Below are positions 1-5,996 of a stretch of 6,740 bases of DNA, piece by piece; position 1 is the stretch's first letter, and every line of letters starts with the position of its first letter. Origin of the DNA: Burkholderia sp. (lineage in GTDB: Bacteria; Pseudomonadota; Gammaproteobacteria; Burkholderiales; Burkholderiaceae). The notes under the pieces are model-generated. The model worked only from the letters and a program-made list of their open reading frames with translations. It was not told where the DNA came from and ran no database searches. Location: contig JAQGMD010000105.1 of NCBI GenBank assembly GCA_028292565.1, positions 1 to 6,740 on the forward strand. The letters run 5' to 3'. Position numbers and translations under genes: made by a program.

Positions 1-51
1 GGAAAAAGTCGTTAAATCCCACCTTCCATCCTTAAATAATAATTAGCTCCC
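1..51 (+). promoter_or_regulatory. AT-rich leader upstream of the first MaoC gene
   Basis: This short upstream segment is much richer in A and T than the coding DNA, with a run at 33-45 (TAAATAATAATTA). It probably carries part of the promoter or operator region of the operon that starts at 52, but the window begins too close to see a full promoter. There is no convincing Shine-Dalgarno sequence before the ATG at 52; the bases just upstream read AGCTCCC. Nothing in it looks like the end of another gene. The regulatory role is inferred from base composition and position only. Confidence 0.3.
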
Positions 52-576
52 ATGCCAATACTGACCGAAGAGGCAAAATCATATATCGGCTTTGAAACCG
101 AACCTGAAGCCGCATGTGATCTTGTCGAGCGCGGCGCCGTTCGACGCTATGCACAAGCGATCATGGATGAGGACCCCATCTACTGGAGTCCCTGCGAGCA
201 AAACGCGCGCTATGGCGGGCCGGTTGCACCGCTTCTCTTTCCGACCCTGATGTTCCGCCGAGCCTTTGGCGCGCTTGATCCGATCCAGGAGAATGCGCGC
301 AATCCCGACTTTGACGGATTCACTGCTCCCTCCGGCCAGGGCCTGCCTCCATTGCCAGGGCTTGAACAACTGTCCGTTCTCAACGGCGGTTCGGAACTGG
401 AGTTTTTCCGCTATGCGCGCCACAACGAGCAAGTCATTGTGCGTCAACGCTATGCAGAGATCTATGAGCGTGAGACCAGCAAGGGCGCCATGGTGTTCGT
501 AGTGGTCCAGGCTGAGTATCGAACCAGCGAGGGCGAGCTGCTGGCTCGCGCCCGTCGCACCCAGATTCGGAGGTAG
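52..576 (+). CDS. MaoC-family dehydratase, N-terminal (FAS1-DH-like) hot-dog subunit
   Basis: This 174-residue protein looks like a single hot-dog domain of the MaoC_dehydrat_N/FAS1 dehydratase type, which forms half of an enoyl-CoA hydratase. Recognisable family blocks are the opening EAKSYIG (7-13), VERGAVRRYAQAIMDEDPIYW (25-45, split here as VERGAV, RRYAQAI and MDEDPIYW), YGGPVAPLLFP (54-64), the G-x-E-L-E-F-F central strand (113-119) and the closing ARARRTQIRR (165-174). At the place where R-specific hydratases have D-x-N-P-x-H, this protein has D39-E-D41-P-I-Y44, so the Asp is kept but the His is Tyr. Such subunits are usually non-catalytic partners that shape the acyl-binding tunnel (family knowledge, for example the N-terminal domain of ChsH2). 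The next gene starts two bases after this stop and encodes a second MaoC-type protein, so a heteromeric hydratase is the likely product. The ATG at 52 fits the family N-terminus, although it has no clear ribosome binding site. Confidence 0.88.
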   Translation: MPILTEEAKSYIGFETEPEAACDLVERGAVRRYAQAIMDEDPIYWSPCEQNARYGGPVAPLLFPTLMFRRAFGALDPIQENARNPDFDGFTAPSGQGLPPLPGLEQLSVLNGGSELEFFRYARHNEQVIVRQRYAEIYERETSKGAMVFVVVQAEYRTSEGELLARARRTQIRR

Positions 577-578
577 TC

Positions 579-1064
579 ATGACAATGAGTCGGATTCAAA
601 TGCATTTCGAGGATGTCGTCGAAGGCGCCAATATTCCGGTGTTGGCAAAAGGGCCGCTTACCAGTACGCATCTCATGCGATGGTCAGCCGCGATGGAGAA
701 CTGGCACAAGATCCACTACGACCGAGTCTTCGCGGTCGAGCACGATAAGGTACCCGACTTGCTGGTGAACGGTTCATTGAAACAGCAGTTCATGGTCCAA
801 TTCCTGAAGGACTGGGCGGGTCCTGGCGGCTGGGTGTGGAAGGTAAGTTTTCAGTTTCGGGCGATGAATCTTGTCGGCGAGAGCTTGCAGGTATGGGCAA
901 TCGTAAAAGAGAAGCGGGCTGCTGCCAAATACGGCCTGGTAGACCTCGAACTTGGAATCATCAACGACGCCGGCAAGGAATCAACGCCAGGGCATGCCAC
1001 TATCGCATTGCCTTTCCGTGACGGGCCGCTCGTCCCCTATCCTTTTGTCCCGCCGGACGCGTAA
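579..1064 (+). CDS. MaoC-like acyl dehydratase, second hydratase subunit
   Basis: This 161-residue protein is a second hot-dog protein and the probable partner of the preceding gene product. The blocks seen are F-E-D-V-V-E-G (10-16), a pocket segment MRWSAAMENWHKIHYD (33-48), LLVNGSLKQQF (61-71) with the usual hot-dog helix, and strands F-Q-F-R-A-M-N-L-V-G (91-100) and VDLELGI (121-127). The hydratase motif D-x-N-P-x-H reads N41-W-H43-K-I-H46 here: the catalytic His is kept and the Asp position is Asn, preceded by Glu40. The pair would hydrate a 2-enoyl-CoA to a 3-hydroxyacyl-CoA in the cytoplasm (inference from family). Translation is well supported by CGGAGG at 568-573, which lies in the last codons of the upstream gene, five bases before the ATG at 579. 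Coupled translation and 1:1 synthesis are therefore likely. A second ATG at 585 is possible but is worse placed. Confidence 0.87.
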   Translation: MTMSRIQMHFEDVVEGANIPVLAKGPLTSTHLMRWSAAMENWHKIHYDRVFAVEHDKVPDLLVNGSLKQQFMVQFLKDWAGPGGWVWKVSFQFRAMNLVGESLQVWAIVKEKRAAAKYGLVDLELGIINDAGKESTPGHATIALPFRDGPLVPYPFVPPDA

Positions 1065-1092
1065 GTAATCACAACATATACAGGAGACGTCT

Positions 1093-2055
1093 ATGCCATT
1101 ACCAACATCAATTCAGATCAATGAAGAAGGTCCACGGGAAGGATTCCAGTTTGAAAAGGGAGCGATACCTACCGCACGCAAAATTGAGCTGATTGACAGC
1201 CTTTCGCAGACAGGCCTTAACCATATCCAGATCGTATCATTCGTCAATCCGAAGCTTGTGCCCGGTATGGCCGATGCGGAGGAGATTGTGAAGGGCTATA
1301 ACAGACGCCCGGGAGTTGAATACGTCGGCCTCTGGCTGAACGACAAGGGTTTTGAACGCGCACTGCAGATCGGACGCCTCGACGTCAAGGGGTCGATTAC
1401 GCTATGCGCGTCGGAGCCGTTCCTGAAACGCAATCAGAACCGGACCATGGACGAAAACATCGAGGCGCAGCGCAAAACGCTGCCGATGTTTAAGACCCAC
1501 AACGTCCCGGTGGAACGTGGTGGCATCATGGCCGCTTTCGGCTGCAACTTCGCAGGCGATATTCCGGTTCAGAAGGTCATGGAGGTCGTCGGTCAGATCC
1601 ATCAACTGGCTGATGAGAACGACATAGGCCTGAAGACGCTTACGCTTGCCGACACCATGGCGTGGGCAACGCCGCTCTCGATCAAACGATTGGTCGGTGC
1701 GGTGCAAGACCGCTACCCCGATATTGAAATCATCCTCCATCTGCATGACACCCGCGGTATGGGAATCGCAAATGCATATGCAGGGCTGGAGATGGGCGTG
1801 CGGCGCTTCGATGCCGCGGTCGCAGGCCTCGGAGGATGTCCTTTTGCGGGACACAAAGGAGCGGCCGGAAACCTGTGCACTGAAGACCTTGTCTTCATGT
1901 GCGACGAAATGGGCATTGAAACCGGCGTAAATCTGGAGGCGCTGATAGAGAGCGCCCGACTAGCGGAAGACATCGTCGGCCATCCCTTGCCAGGGTCGTT
2001 GATGAGAGGCGGAAGCCTGAAAAAATTGCGCGAGCGTCTTCAGACGACTGCCTGA
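1093..2055 (+). CDS. Hydroxymethylglutaryl-CoA lyase family (DRE-TIM) protein
   Basis: This 320-residue TIM-barrel metallo-lyase is close to the usual length of bacterial HMG-CoA lyases (about 300). Family members cleave a 3-hydroxy-3-methylacyl-CoA to acetyl-CoA plus a keto product. Visible hallmarks are the first-strand motif EEGPREGFQFE (11-21), where the canonical form is GPRDGLQNE; SFVNPKLVPGMADAEEI (49-65); the metal-binding HLHDTRGMGIANA (216-228) with His216 and His218; GGCPFAG (247-253) with the active-site Cys249; and AGNLCTEDLVFM (258-269) with Asn260. Compared by eye with human HMG-CoA lyase (Arg41, Asp42, His233, His235, Cys266, Asn275), all are kept except Asp42, which is Glu16 here. 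The substrate may therefore differ from HMG-CoA. CAGGAG at 1081-1086, six bases before the ATG at 1093, fixes the start. The gene follows the hydratase pair by 28 bases and would act directly on its product. It could instead be a condensing enzyme of the same superfamily, but the Cys loop favours lyase. Confidence 0.88.
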   Translation: MPLPTSIQINEEGPREGFQFEKGAIPTARKIELIDSLSQTGLNHIQIVSFVNPKLVPGMADAEEIVKGYNRRPGVEYVGLWLNDKGFERALQIGRLDVKGSITLCASEPFLKRNQNRTMDENIEAQRKTLPMFKTHNVPVERGGIMAAFGCNFAGDIPVQKVMEVVGQIHQLADENDIGLKTLTLADTMAWATPLSIKRLVGAVQDRYPDIEIILHLHDTRGMGIANAYAGLEMGVRRFDAAVAGLGGCPFAGHKGAAGNLCTEDLVFMCDEMGIETGVNLEALIESARLAEDIVGHPLPGSLMRGGSLKKLRERLQTTA

Positions 2056-2203
2056 AAAAAAATAAGCGCGGATCCGGAGTGACCGTTTGCCCGAAGCGGC
2101 GAGCGGCCTCGCTCCGGCCAGAAAAGCGCCGCAGCGAAAGTCATGGCTGTGCGTCACCCTCCGGCGCTGTCCCCTGTTTCCCACTTGTTCCGGGCTATTA
2201 AAA
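2056..2203 (+). promoter_or_regulatory. 148-base leader with inverted repeats before the dehydrogenase gene
   Basis: No gene is seen here. An A-run (2056-2063) follows the lyase stop. CCGGAG at 2074-2079 and CTCCGG at 2112-2117 could pair as outer arms, and inside them GCGAG (2099-2103) and CTCGC (2108-2112) form an alternative small GC-rich hairpin. There is no T-run after either, so they are not classical intrinsic terminators. The segment could modulate read-through from the lyase gene or contain a separate promoter for the dehydrogenase. The reading frame of the dehydrogenase stays open back to a TTG at 2087, but that extension does not look like protein of the family. Confidence 0.25.
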
Positions 2204-3406
2204 ATGCACGACAAAAACGACAACGTGTTTCAATTACCTCCCGATATCCAAGAGTTTCGTGATCTCGCACGCCGCATCGTGCGCGATGAAATGCTCCCGC
2301 TCGAGCAAAAGTACCTGGCGAGTTCCGAATACGCGTTTGGCATACGCGAGACCATCAATCTGAAACGCGCACTCGGTAAAGAGGCGGCAGACCGCCTCAT
2401 CAAGATCTCGCGCGATACCGGACTGTGGTACATGATGGTTCCTGAAGAGCATGGAGGCAGCGGCCTGTCCTTGCTCGCGCAGGTCGTCATCCTCCAGGAG
2501 TTGATGTACACCGCGGTTCCATTTCCCTTTGCTAACGTTCCCAACATCCTGTACGAATGCAAGGGCGATCAGATCGAACGCTTTCTAAAGCCGACGATAG
2601 AAGGCGATACGACCACCTGCTTCGCGCAAACCGAGCCGAATGCCGGATCGGACCCCGGCGGAATGATGCAAACCCGCGCGGTCAAGGATGGCAACGAATG
2701 GGTTCTCAATGGAACCAAGATGTGGATTTCGATGGCGGCCGAATCGGACATCATTATGGTGCAAGCCGTTACCGATCCGGAGAAACGGCAGCGCGGCGGC
2801 ATCACAATGTTTCTTGTGGACCGCCGCAATCCCGGAGTGCACATCGAAGAGTCGGGCATCAAGACGTGGCTGAGCCCGCGCCCCGGGCAGTACGTCATTC
2901 ACTTTGAAAATTGCCGTGTGCCGCAGGAGAACGTGCTGGGCGAACTTGGCAAGGGATTCGGTCTCGGGCAACAGTGGCTTACGATTCACGACCGGCTGCT
3001 CAGGGGGCCGCAGGCCCTGGGAAAAATGCAAAGAGCGCTCGACATGTCGGTCGAATGGGCGAAGAACCGGGTCACTTTCGGCAAGCCGCTCTCTGAGCGC
3101 CAGGCGATTCAATGGAAGCTTGTCGACATGTATGTCGATCTGCAGGCGCTCAGGTCAATGACCTACGAAATGGCCGCGAGGGCGGATGCCGGTGAAGACG
3201 TCCGCACGGAAGCCGCCCTGATCAAGCTGTGTTCGACTGACTGGGGTGCGCGCTGCGTTGATGCGGCAATCCAGGTCCATGGCGCGATGGGCGAATCACT
3301 GGAATTGCCCCTTACGATGTTTTACCGGTATCTGCGCCATGGCCAGATCGGGGGCGGAGCCAATGAAATACAGCGGATGCTTATCGCACGAAAGCTGTTG
3401 AAATAG
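2204..3406 (+). CDS. Acyl-CoA dehydrogenase family flavoprotein
   Basis: This 400-residue protein has the three-part acyl-CoA dehydrogenase fold and would oxidise an acyl-CoA to a 2-enoyl-CoA using FAD and an electron-transferring flavoprotein. A helical N-terminal domain (about 11-135) includes LWYMMVPEEHGGSGLSL (74-90). The beta domain has the flavin-contacting CFAQTEPNAGSDPGG (139-153) and WVLNGTKMWIS (166-176). The C-terminal helical domain has RVTFGKPLSERQAIQW (289-304), QVHGAMG (357-363) and the closing GGGANEIQRMLIARKLL (383-399). The glutamate of the YEGT-type motif used by medium-chain enzymes is missing: Gly384 occupies its place. Asp263 sits about where isovaleryl- and long-chain enzymes carry their base. 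The ATG at 2204 is chosen because the protein then begins at the normal family N-terminus. The open frame back to a TTG at 2087 would add 39 Pro/Arg/Ala-rich residues unlike the family. No strong ribosome binding site is visible at 2204. The substrate is unknown. Confidence 0.9.
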   Translation: MHDKNDNVFQLPPDIQEFRDLARRIVRDEMLPLEQKYLASSEYAFGIRETINLKRALGKEAADRLIKISRDTGLWYMMVPEEHGGSGLSLLAQVVILQELMYTAVPFPFANVPNILYECKGDQIERFLKPTIEGDTTTCFAQTEPNAGSDPGGMMQTRAVKDGNEWVLNGTKMWISMAAESDIIMVQAVTDPEKRQRGGITMFLVDRRNPGVHIEESGIKTWLSPRPGQYVIHFENCRVPQENVLGELGKGFGLGQQWLTIHDRLLRGPQALGKMQRALDMSVEWAKNRVTFGKPLSERQAIQWKLVDMYVDLQALRSMTYEMAARADAGEDVRTEAALIKLCSTDWGARCVDAAIQVHGAMGESLELPLTMFYRYLRHGQIGGGANEIQRMLIARKLLK

Positions 3407-3464
3407 AACCGAAGTTGCGCCGTATCTGCCGCAACCTTCTCTGCAACCCACATCCGACTAAAAC

Positions 3465-4718
3465 ATGTCAAACAATCGTAACGCTTTGCCAGGCCCATTG
3501 AATTCAATCCGCGTTCTCGATCTCGGAATGCTGTTCGCCGGTCCCCTGGTGGCTACTCACTTGGCCGATCTCGGCGCACAAGTGATCAAGATCGAGCATC
3601 CTAAAGGGGACGAGGTGCGTAATCTTGGCCGCCAGGCTGATGGCAACAGCCTGTGGTGGAGCGTCACTGCACGCAACAAGAAACTGATTGCAGCCGACGT
3701 CTCGCGGCCGGAAGGCGCGGAAGTCGTACGTCGACTGGTCGCTTCAGCTGACGTCGTTATTGAGAACTTTCGCCCCGGCCGGGTCGCCGAATGGGGGCTG
3801 GACTATGCCAGCCTGGCCGCCATCAATCCGGGGCTGGTGATGCTGCATATAAGCGGATACGGTCAGACCGGGCCTTATAGCAAGCGTCCCGGCCTGGGTA
3901 CCCTTGCGGAAGCATTCAGCGGATTTTCGCACGTCACTGGCGATCCGGAGGGCCCGCCCACGTTGCCCGGGTTTCCGCTTGCTGACAGCGTGGCGGCAAT
4001 CACAGGCGCGTATGCAGTCATGGCGGCGCTATTCGCTCGTGAGCGCAATGGGGGGAAGGGAGATGAAATCGATATCAGCCTGTACGAGCCATTGATGAGC
4101 ATGACAGGTCCGATGGTGATCGACTATACGCAGCGTGGAGTGATTGCGAACAGGGGAGGCAATCGTGCCCGCTGGTCAGTCCCGAGAAATACCTACAGAA
4201 CCAGGGACGATCGATGGGTTGCAGTATCCGGAGCAGCCAATTCAGCGGCCTTGCGGCTATTCAGGGCGATCGGCCGCGATGATATGGCCGACGATCCGGG
4301 ACTGGCAACCAACCCTCTGCGTTGCGTGCGCGTCGATGAATGCGACAGTGTCATTGCCGCATGGATAGCGGAAAGAACCCTGGAGGAAGTGCTGCAACGA
4401 TTCGAGGAATGCGAGGTAATCGCAGGCCCGGTCTGTGACGTTGAGCAGATCGTGAATGATCCTCATGTCCGGCACCGGCAAACGCTGGCAAGCGTGTCTG
4501 ACCCGCTGCTTGGCGACGTGGAAGTACAGAATGTCGTGCCGCGCTTCTCGCGCTGCCCTGGGGGCATATCCTGGCTGGGCAAGAGCGAAGTGGGCTGCGA
4601 CACGAGGGATTTCCTCACCGAGGCCGGCTATTCGGAAAGCGAGATCAGCCGGCTTGAAGAAGCGGGTGTCATACGAACGGGCGCAATAAACAAGCCCGAG
4701 GTGCGGGCCGCAGTGTAG
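3465..4718 (+). CDS. CaiB/BaiF family III CoA-transferase
   Basis: This 417-residue protein matches family III CoA-transferases, interlocked dimers that move CoA from a donor such as succinyl-CoA onto a free carboxylic acid. Motifs in order are IRVLDLGMLFAGPL (15-28), LGAQVIKIEHPKGDEVR (36-52), VVIENFRPG (97-105), LHISGYGQTGPY (127-138), GFPLADSVAAITGAYAVMAAL (169-189, given in two parts as GFPLADSVAAI and TGAYAVMAAL) and GDEIDISLYEPL (199-210). Asp174 in the PLAD block is the expected catalytic aspartate that forms the acyl anhydride and CoA-thioester intermediates. A C-terminal small domain (about 235-360) includes RWSVPRNTYRTRDDRWVAV (236-254). The length is typical. The gene lies 58 bases after the dehydrogenase, so it is probably in the same transcript, and it is the natural activating step for the pathway. 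No clear Shine-Dalgarno sequence precedes the ATG at 3465. The substrate is not deducible; relatives act on oxalate, carnitine, itaconate and aromatic acids. Confidence 0.9.
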   Translation: MSNNRNALPGPLNSIRVLDLGMLFAGPLVATHLADLGAQVIKIEHPKGDEVRNLGRQADGNSLWWSVTARNKKLIAADVSRPEGAEVVRRLVASADVVIENFRPGRVAEWGLDYASLAAINPGLVMLHISGYGQTGPYSKRPGLGTLAEAFSGFSHVTGDPEGPPTLPGFPLADSVAAITGAYAVMAALFARERNGGKGDEIDISLYEPLMSMTGPMVIDYTQRGVIANRGGNRARWSVPRNTYRTRDDRWVAVSGAANSAALRLFRAIGRDDMADDPGLATNPLRCVRVDECDSVIAAWIAERTLEEVLQRFEECEVIAGPVCDVEQIVNDPHVRHRQTLASVSDPLLGDVEVQNVVPRFSRCPGGISWLGKSEVGCDTRDFLTEAGYSESEISRLEEAGVIRTGAINKPEVRAAV

Positions 4719-4966
4719 TACCGTACCTGCTTGATGCAAGCGTGCCGCGACCGCGATAAGTCCGCCGCTGTCCGGCCTAAATAAAAAGCGAAAATAATTT
4801 CATGGCCACGCGGCTTACTGTTCCCCTCCCGATACTCAGGCAAGCGGTGCAAGTGGCATGGCGCATGTCATGGGTCAGGCCGGCGGTATCTTCGCCCAGC
4901 AAATTGGCAGCACGCAACGGCCTCTCGCTGTTTCATATTTATCTGTTTAAAACTTAAGGAGTAGAA
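4719..4966 (+). other. Intergenic gap between CoA-transferase and hydrolase genes
   Basis: This 248-base stretch has no recognised gene. GCTTG (4729-4733) and CAAGC (4737-4741) form a five-pair hairpin just after the transferase stop, but no T-run follows, so it is a poor terminator. An AT-rich patch (4778-4801) and another before the hydrolase gene (4931-4957) could hold promoter elements. TTGGCA at 4904-4909 resembles a -35 box but has no good -10 box at normal spacing. A 51-codon open frame (ATG 4802 to TAA 4957) lies here and has no ribosome binding site. I infer a transcription-unit boundary or an independent promoter for the hydrolase. Confidence 0.35.
4956..4961 (+). promoter_or_regulatory. 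Strong Shine-Dalgarno site of the hydrolase gene
   Basis: AAGGAG lies five bases before the ATG at 4967. It is the best ribosome binding site in the window and fixes the start of the alpha/beta hydrolase. It overlaps the TAA (4955-4957) of a short open frame that begins at 4802. Confidence 0.8.
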
Positions 4967-5665
4967 ATGGCCTCACGCTGGATCGATATCCATTCGAAAG
5001 ACGACAAGACATTCAAGGGTTACCTATCCCTTCCTCCGACCGGAAGCGGTCCGGGGATCGTCCTGATCCAGGAGATTTTTGGCGTCAACAGTCATATCCA
5101 GGCTGTTGCTGATCAATATGCGCTCGACGGTTTTGTCGTTCTTGCTCCGGACCTGTTCTGGCGCATGCAGCCGCGTGTCAACTTGGGTTATGCGGGGTCG
5201 GAACTCGCGACGGCGATGGGATATATGCAAAAGATGGACTTCCCGCTCGCGGTACAAGACCTTGCCGGCACCGTCAGCACATTGCGCGGATTGACGGAAT
5301 GTACGGGCAAGGTTGCTTCGCTCGGATATTGCATGGGCGGTACGCTTTCTTATTTATCGGCAGCCAACGCCGGAGTCGACGCGGCAGTTTGCTACTACCC
5401 GGGCGGAATTCATGCGCAGTTAGGTCAGGCCGCTAAGGTTACCTGCCCGATCCTCTTCCAGTTTGCCGAAAACGATAAGCTTATTTCCGCCGATGCAGTG
5501 GAAGCAGTCAAGGCCACATTTTCCGGCAAAAGCGACGCACAGGTTGAAGTGTATCCACATGTCGAACATGGCTTCAATTGCTGGGAACGGCCTGCCTACG
5601 ACCAGAAAACCGCGGTGCTCGCGCACGGACGAACGCTTTCGTTTCTTTCGAGCGCTCTGCTGTAG
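4967..5665 (+). CDS. Dienelactone hydrolase family protein (alpha/beta hydrolase)
   Basis: This 232-residue cytoplasmic alpha/beta hydrolase is almost the same length as bacterial dienelactone hydrolases (about 236), which open lactones to maleylacetate-type acids. The family's Cys-Asp-His triad is visible: Cys122 in GYCMGG (120-125), Asp170 in AENDKLI (167-173) and His201 in HVEHGFNCWERPAYD (198-212). Glu36 in QEIFGVN (35-41), which controls the nucleophile in the ClcD enzyme, is also kept. The two arginines that ClcD uses to bind the substrate carboxylate (Arg81 and Arg206) appear to be Ala81 and Cys205 by position, so the substrate is probably not a chlorocatechol dienelactone. The surroundings contain no aromatic ring-cleavage genes, which supports another ester, lactone or thioester role. 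The start is set by AAGGAG five bases upstream. A nested hairpin begins two bases after the stop, so this is probably the last gene of its transcript. Confidence 0.9.
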   Translation: MASRWIDIHSKDDKTFKGYLSLPPTGSGPGIVLIQEIFGVNSHIQAVADQYALDGFVVLAPDLFWRMQPRVNLGYAGSELATAMGYMQKMDFPLAVQDLAGTVSTLRGLTECTGKVASLGYCMGGTLSYLSAANAGVDAAVCYYPGGIHAQLGQAAKVTCPILFQFAENDKLISADAVEAVKATFSGKSDAQVEVYPHVEHGFNCWERPAYDQKTAVLAHGRTLSFLSSALL

Positions 5666-5666
5666 G

Positions 5667-5729
5667 CGATGCTGCAAACAACGTTGCGCGGAGCGGGGTA
5701 TCGTATCCCGCTCCGCGTGGTCAGCATCG
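5667..5729 (+). terminator. Nested inverted repeat, probable transcription terminator
   Basis: Two perfect inverted repeats are nested directly after the hydrolase stop codon (5663-5665). The outer arms are CGATGCTG (5667-5674) and CAGCATCG (5722-5729). The inner arms are CGCGGAGCGGG (5687-5697) and CCCGCTCCGCG (5707-5717). The inner stem of eleven GC-rich pairs around a small loop is stable on paper. The bases after it are pyrimidine-rich (TTCTTCTCTTCT, 5738-5749) but lack a true U-run, so termination may be imperfect or assisted. The placement and the strength of the inner stem make a terminator the best reading; a site for a DNA-binding protein is the alternative. Confidence 0.6.
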
Positions 5730-5892
5730 TCTGAATTCTTCTCTTCTGGCGCCGCGCCGCCCATCGATTGGTAACGCGCCTTTCGCGCGCATGGCTGTGC
5801 CGTCTCCCTCACCTGGTCTAAATTTCCTCTTGCGATTGTCGTGCGCGTGGGCCGGCGGTTGCCGACAGCGCGTTGCCTCCAATGAGGGGGGC

Positions 5893-5928
5893 CTTTGCCT
5901 GCGACAGCAGCAGGAACACAGGCGAAAG
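5893..5928 (+). repeat. Imperfect hairpin in the gene-free stretch
   Basis: CTTTGCCTG (5893-5901) can pair with CAGGCGAAAG (5919-5928) over nine pairs with one bulged G, around a 17-base loop. It precedes an AT-rich block rather than a T-run. It could be the end of an older transcript, a regulatory leader structure or chance. Confidence 0.3.
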
Positions 5929-5936
5929 ATCCGGGG

Positions 5937-5964
5937 CTAGTTACTAGATAAATATGTAATTTAT
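5937..5964 (+). promoter_or_regulatory. Two adjacent AT-rich palindromes, possible operator
   Basis: CTAGTTACTAG (5937-5947) is a perfect palindrome around one central T. It is followed at once by ATAAAT (5948-5953) and ATTTAT (5959-5964), a perfect inverted repeat with a five-base spacer. They stand just upstream of a promoter-like pair of boxes for the MmgE/PrpD gene, where a repressor or activator would be expected to bind. Operator function is inferred from symmetry and position. Confidence 0.3.
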
Positions 5965-5967
5965 TAT

Positions 5968-5996
5968 TTGCGTTTGCTGAACGACGGAAATAGAAT
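5968..5996 (+). promoter_or_regulatory. Possible sigma-70 promoter for the MmgE/PrpD gene
   Basis: TTGCGT (5968-5973) and TAGAAT (5991-5996) are 17 bases apart. The -10 box matches the consensus at five of six bases; the -35 box matches only its TTG half. Transcription would begin near 6003 and leave a leader of about 140 bases before the TTG at 6146. The weak -35 box suggests that an activator is needed, if this is a promoter at all. Confidence 0.3.

Noticed and set aside
1402..1854. 150-codon - strand frame opposite the lyase gene
   Set aside because: It lies wholly inside a gene with strong family motifs on the + strand and has no recognisable motif or upstream signal of its own.
2087..2203. 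N-terminal extension of the acyl-CoA dehydrogenase from a TTG at 2087
   Set aside because: It would add 39 Pro/Arg/Ala-rich residues not typical of the family. The ATG at 2204 gives the normal length and N-terminus.
4729..4741. Hairpin after the CoA-transferase stop as an intrinsic terminator
   Set aside because: The stem has only five pairs with a three-base loop and no T-run follows. It is mentioned in the gap description only.
4858..4948. Second short frame (ATG 4858) with a Gly/Gln-rich start as a remnant gene
   Set aside because: It has about 30 codons, no ribosome binding site and no family match that I can recognise. It overlaps another equally weak frame.
5578..5940. 120-codon + strand frame running out of the hydrolase gene into the gap
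   Set aside because: It begins inside the well-supported hydrolase in another frame, crosses the nested hairpin, and shows no domain motif. It looks like a GC-rich shadow frame.
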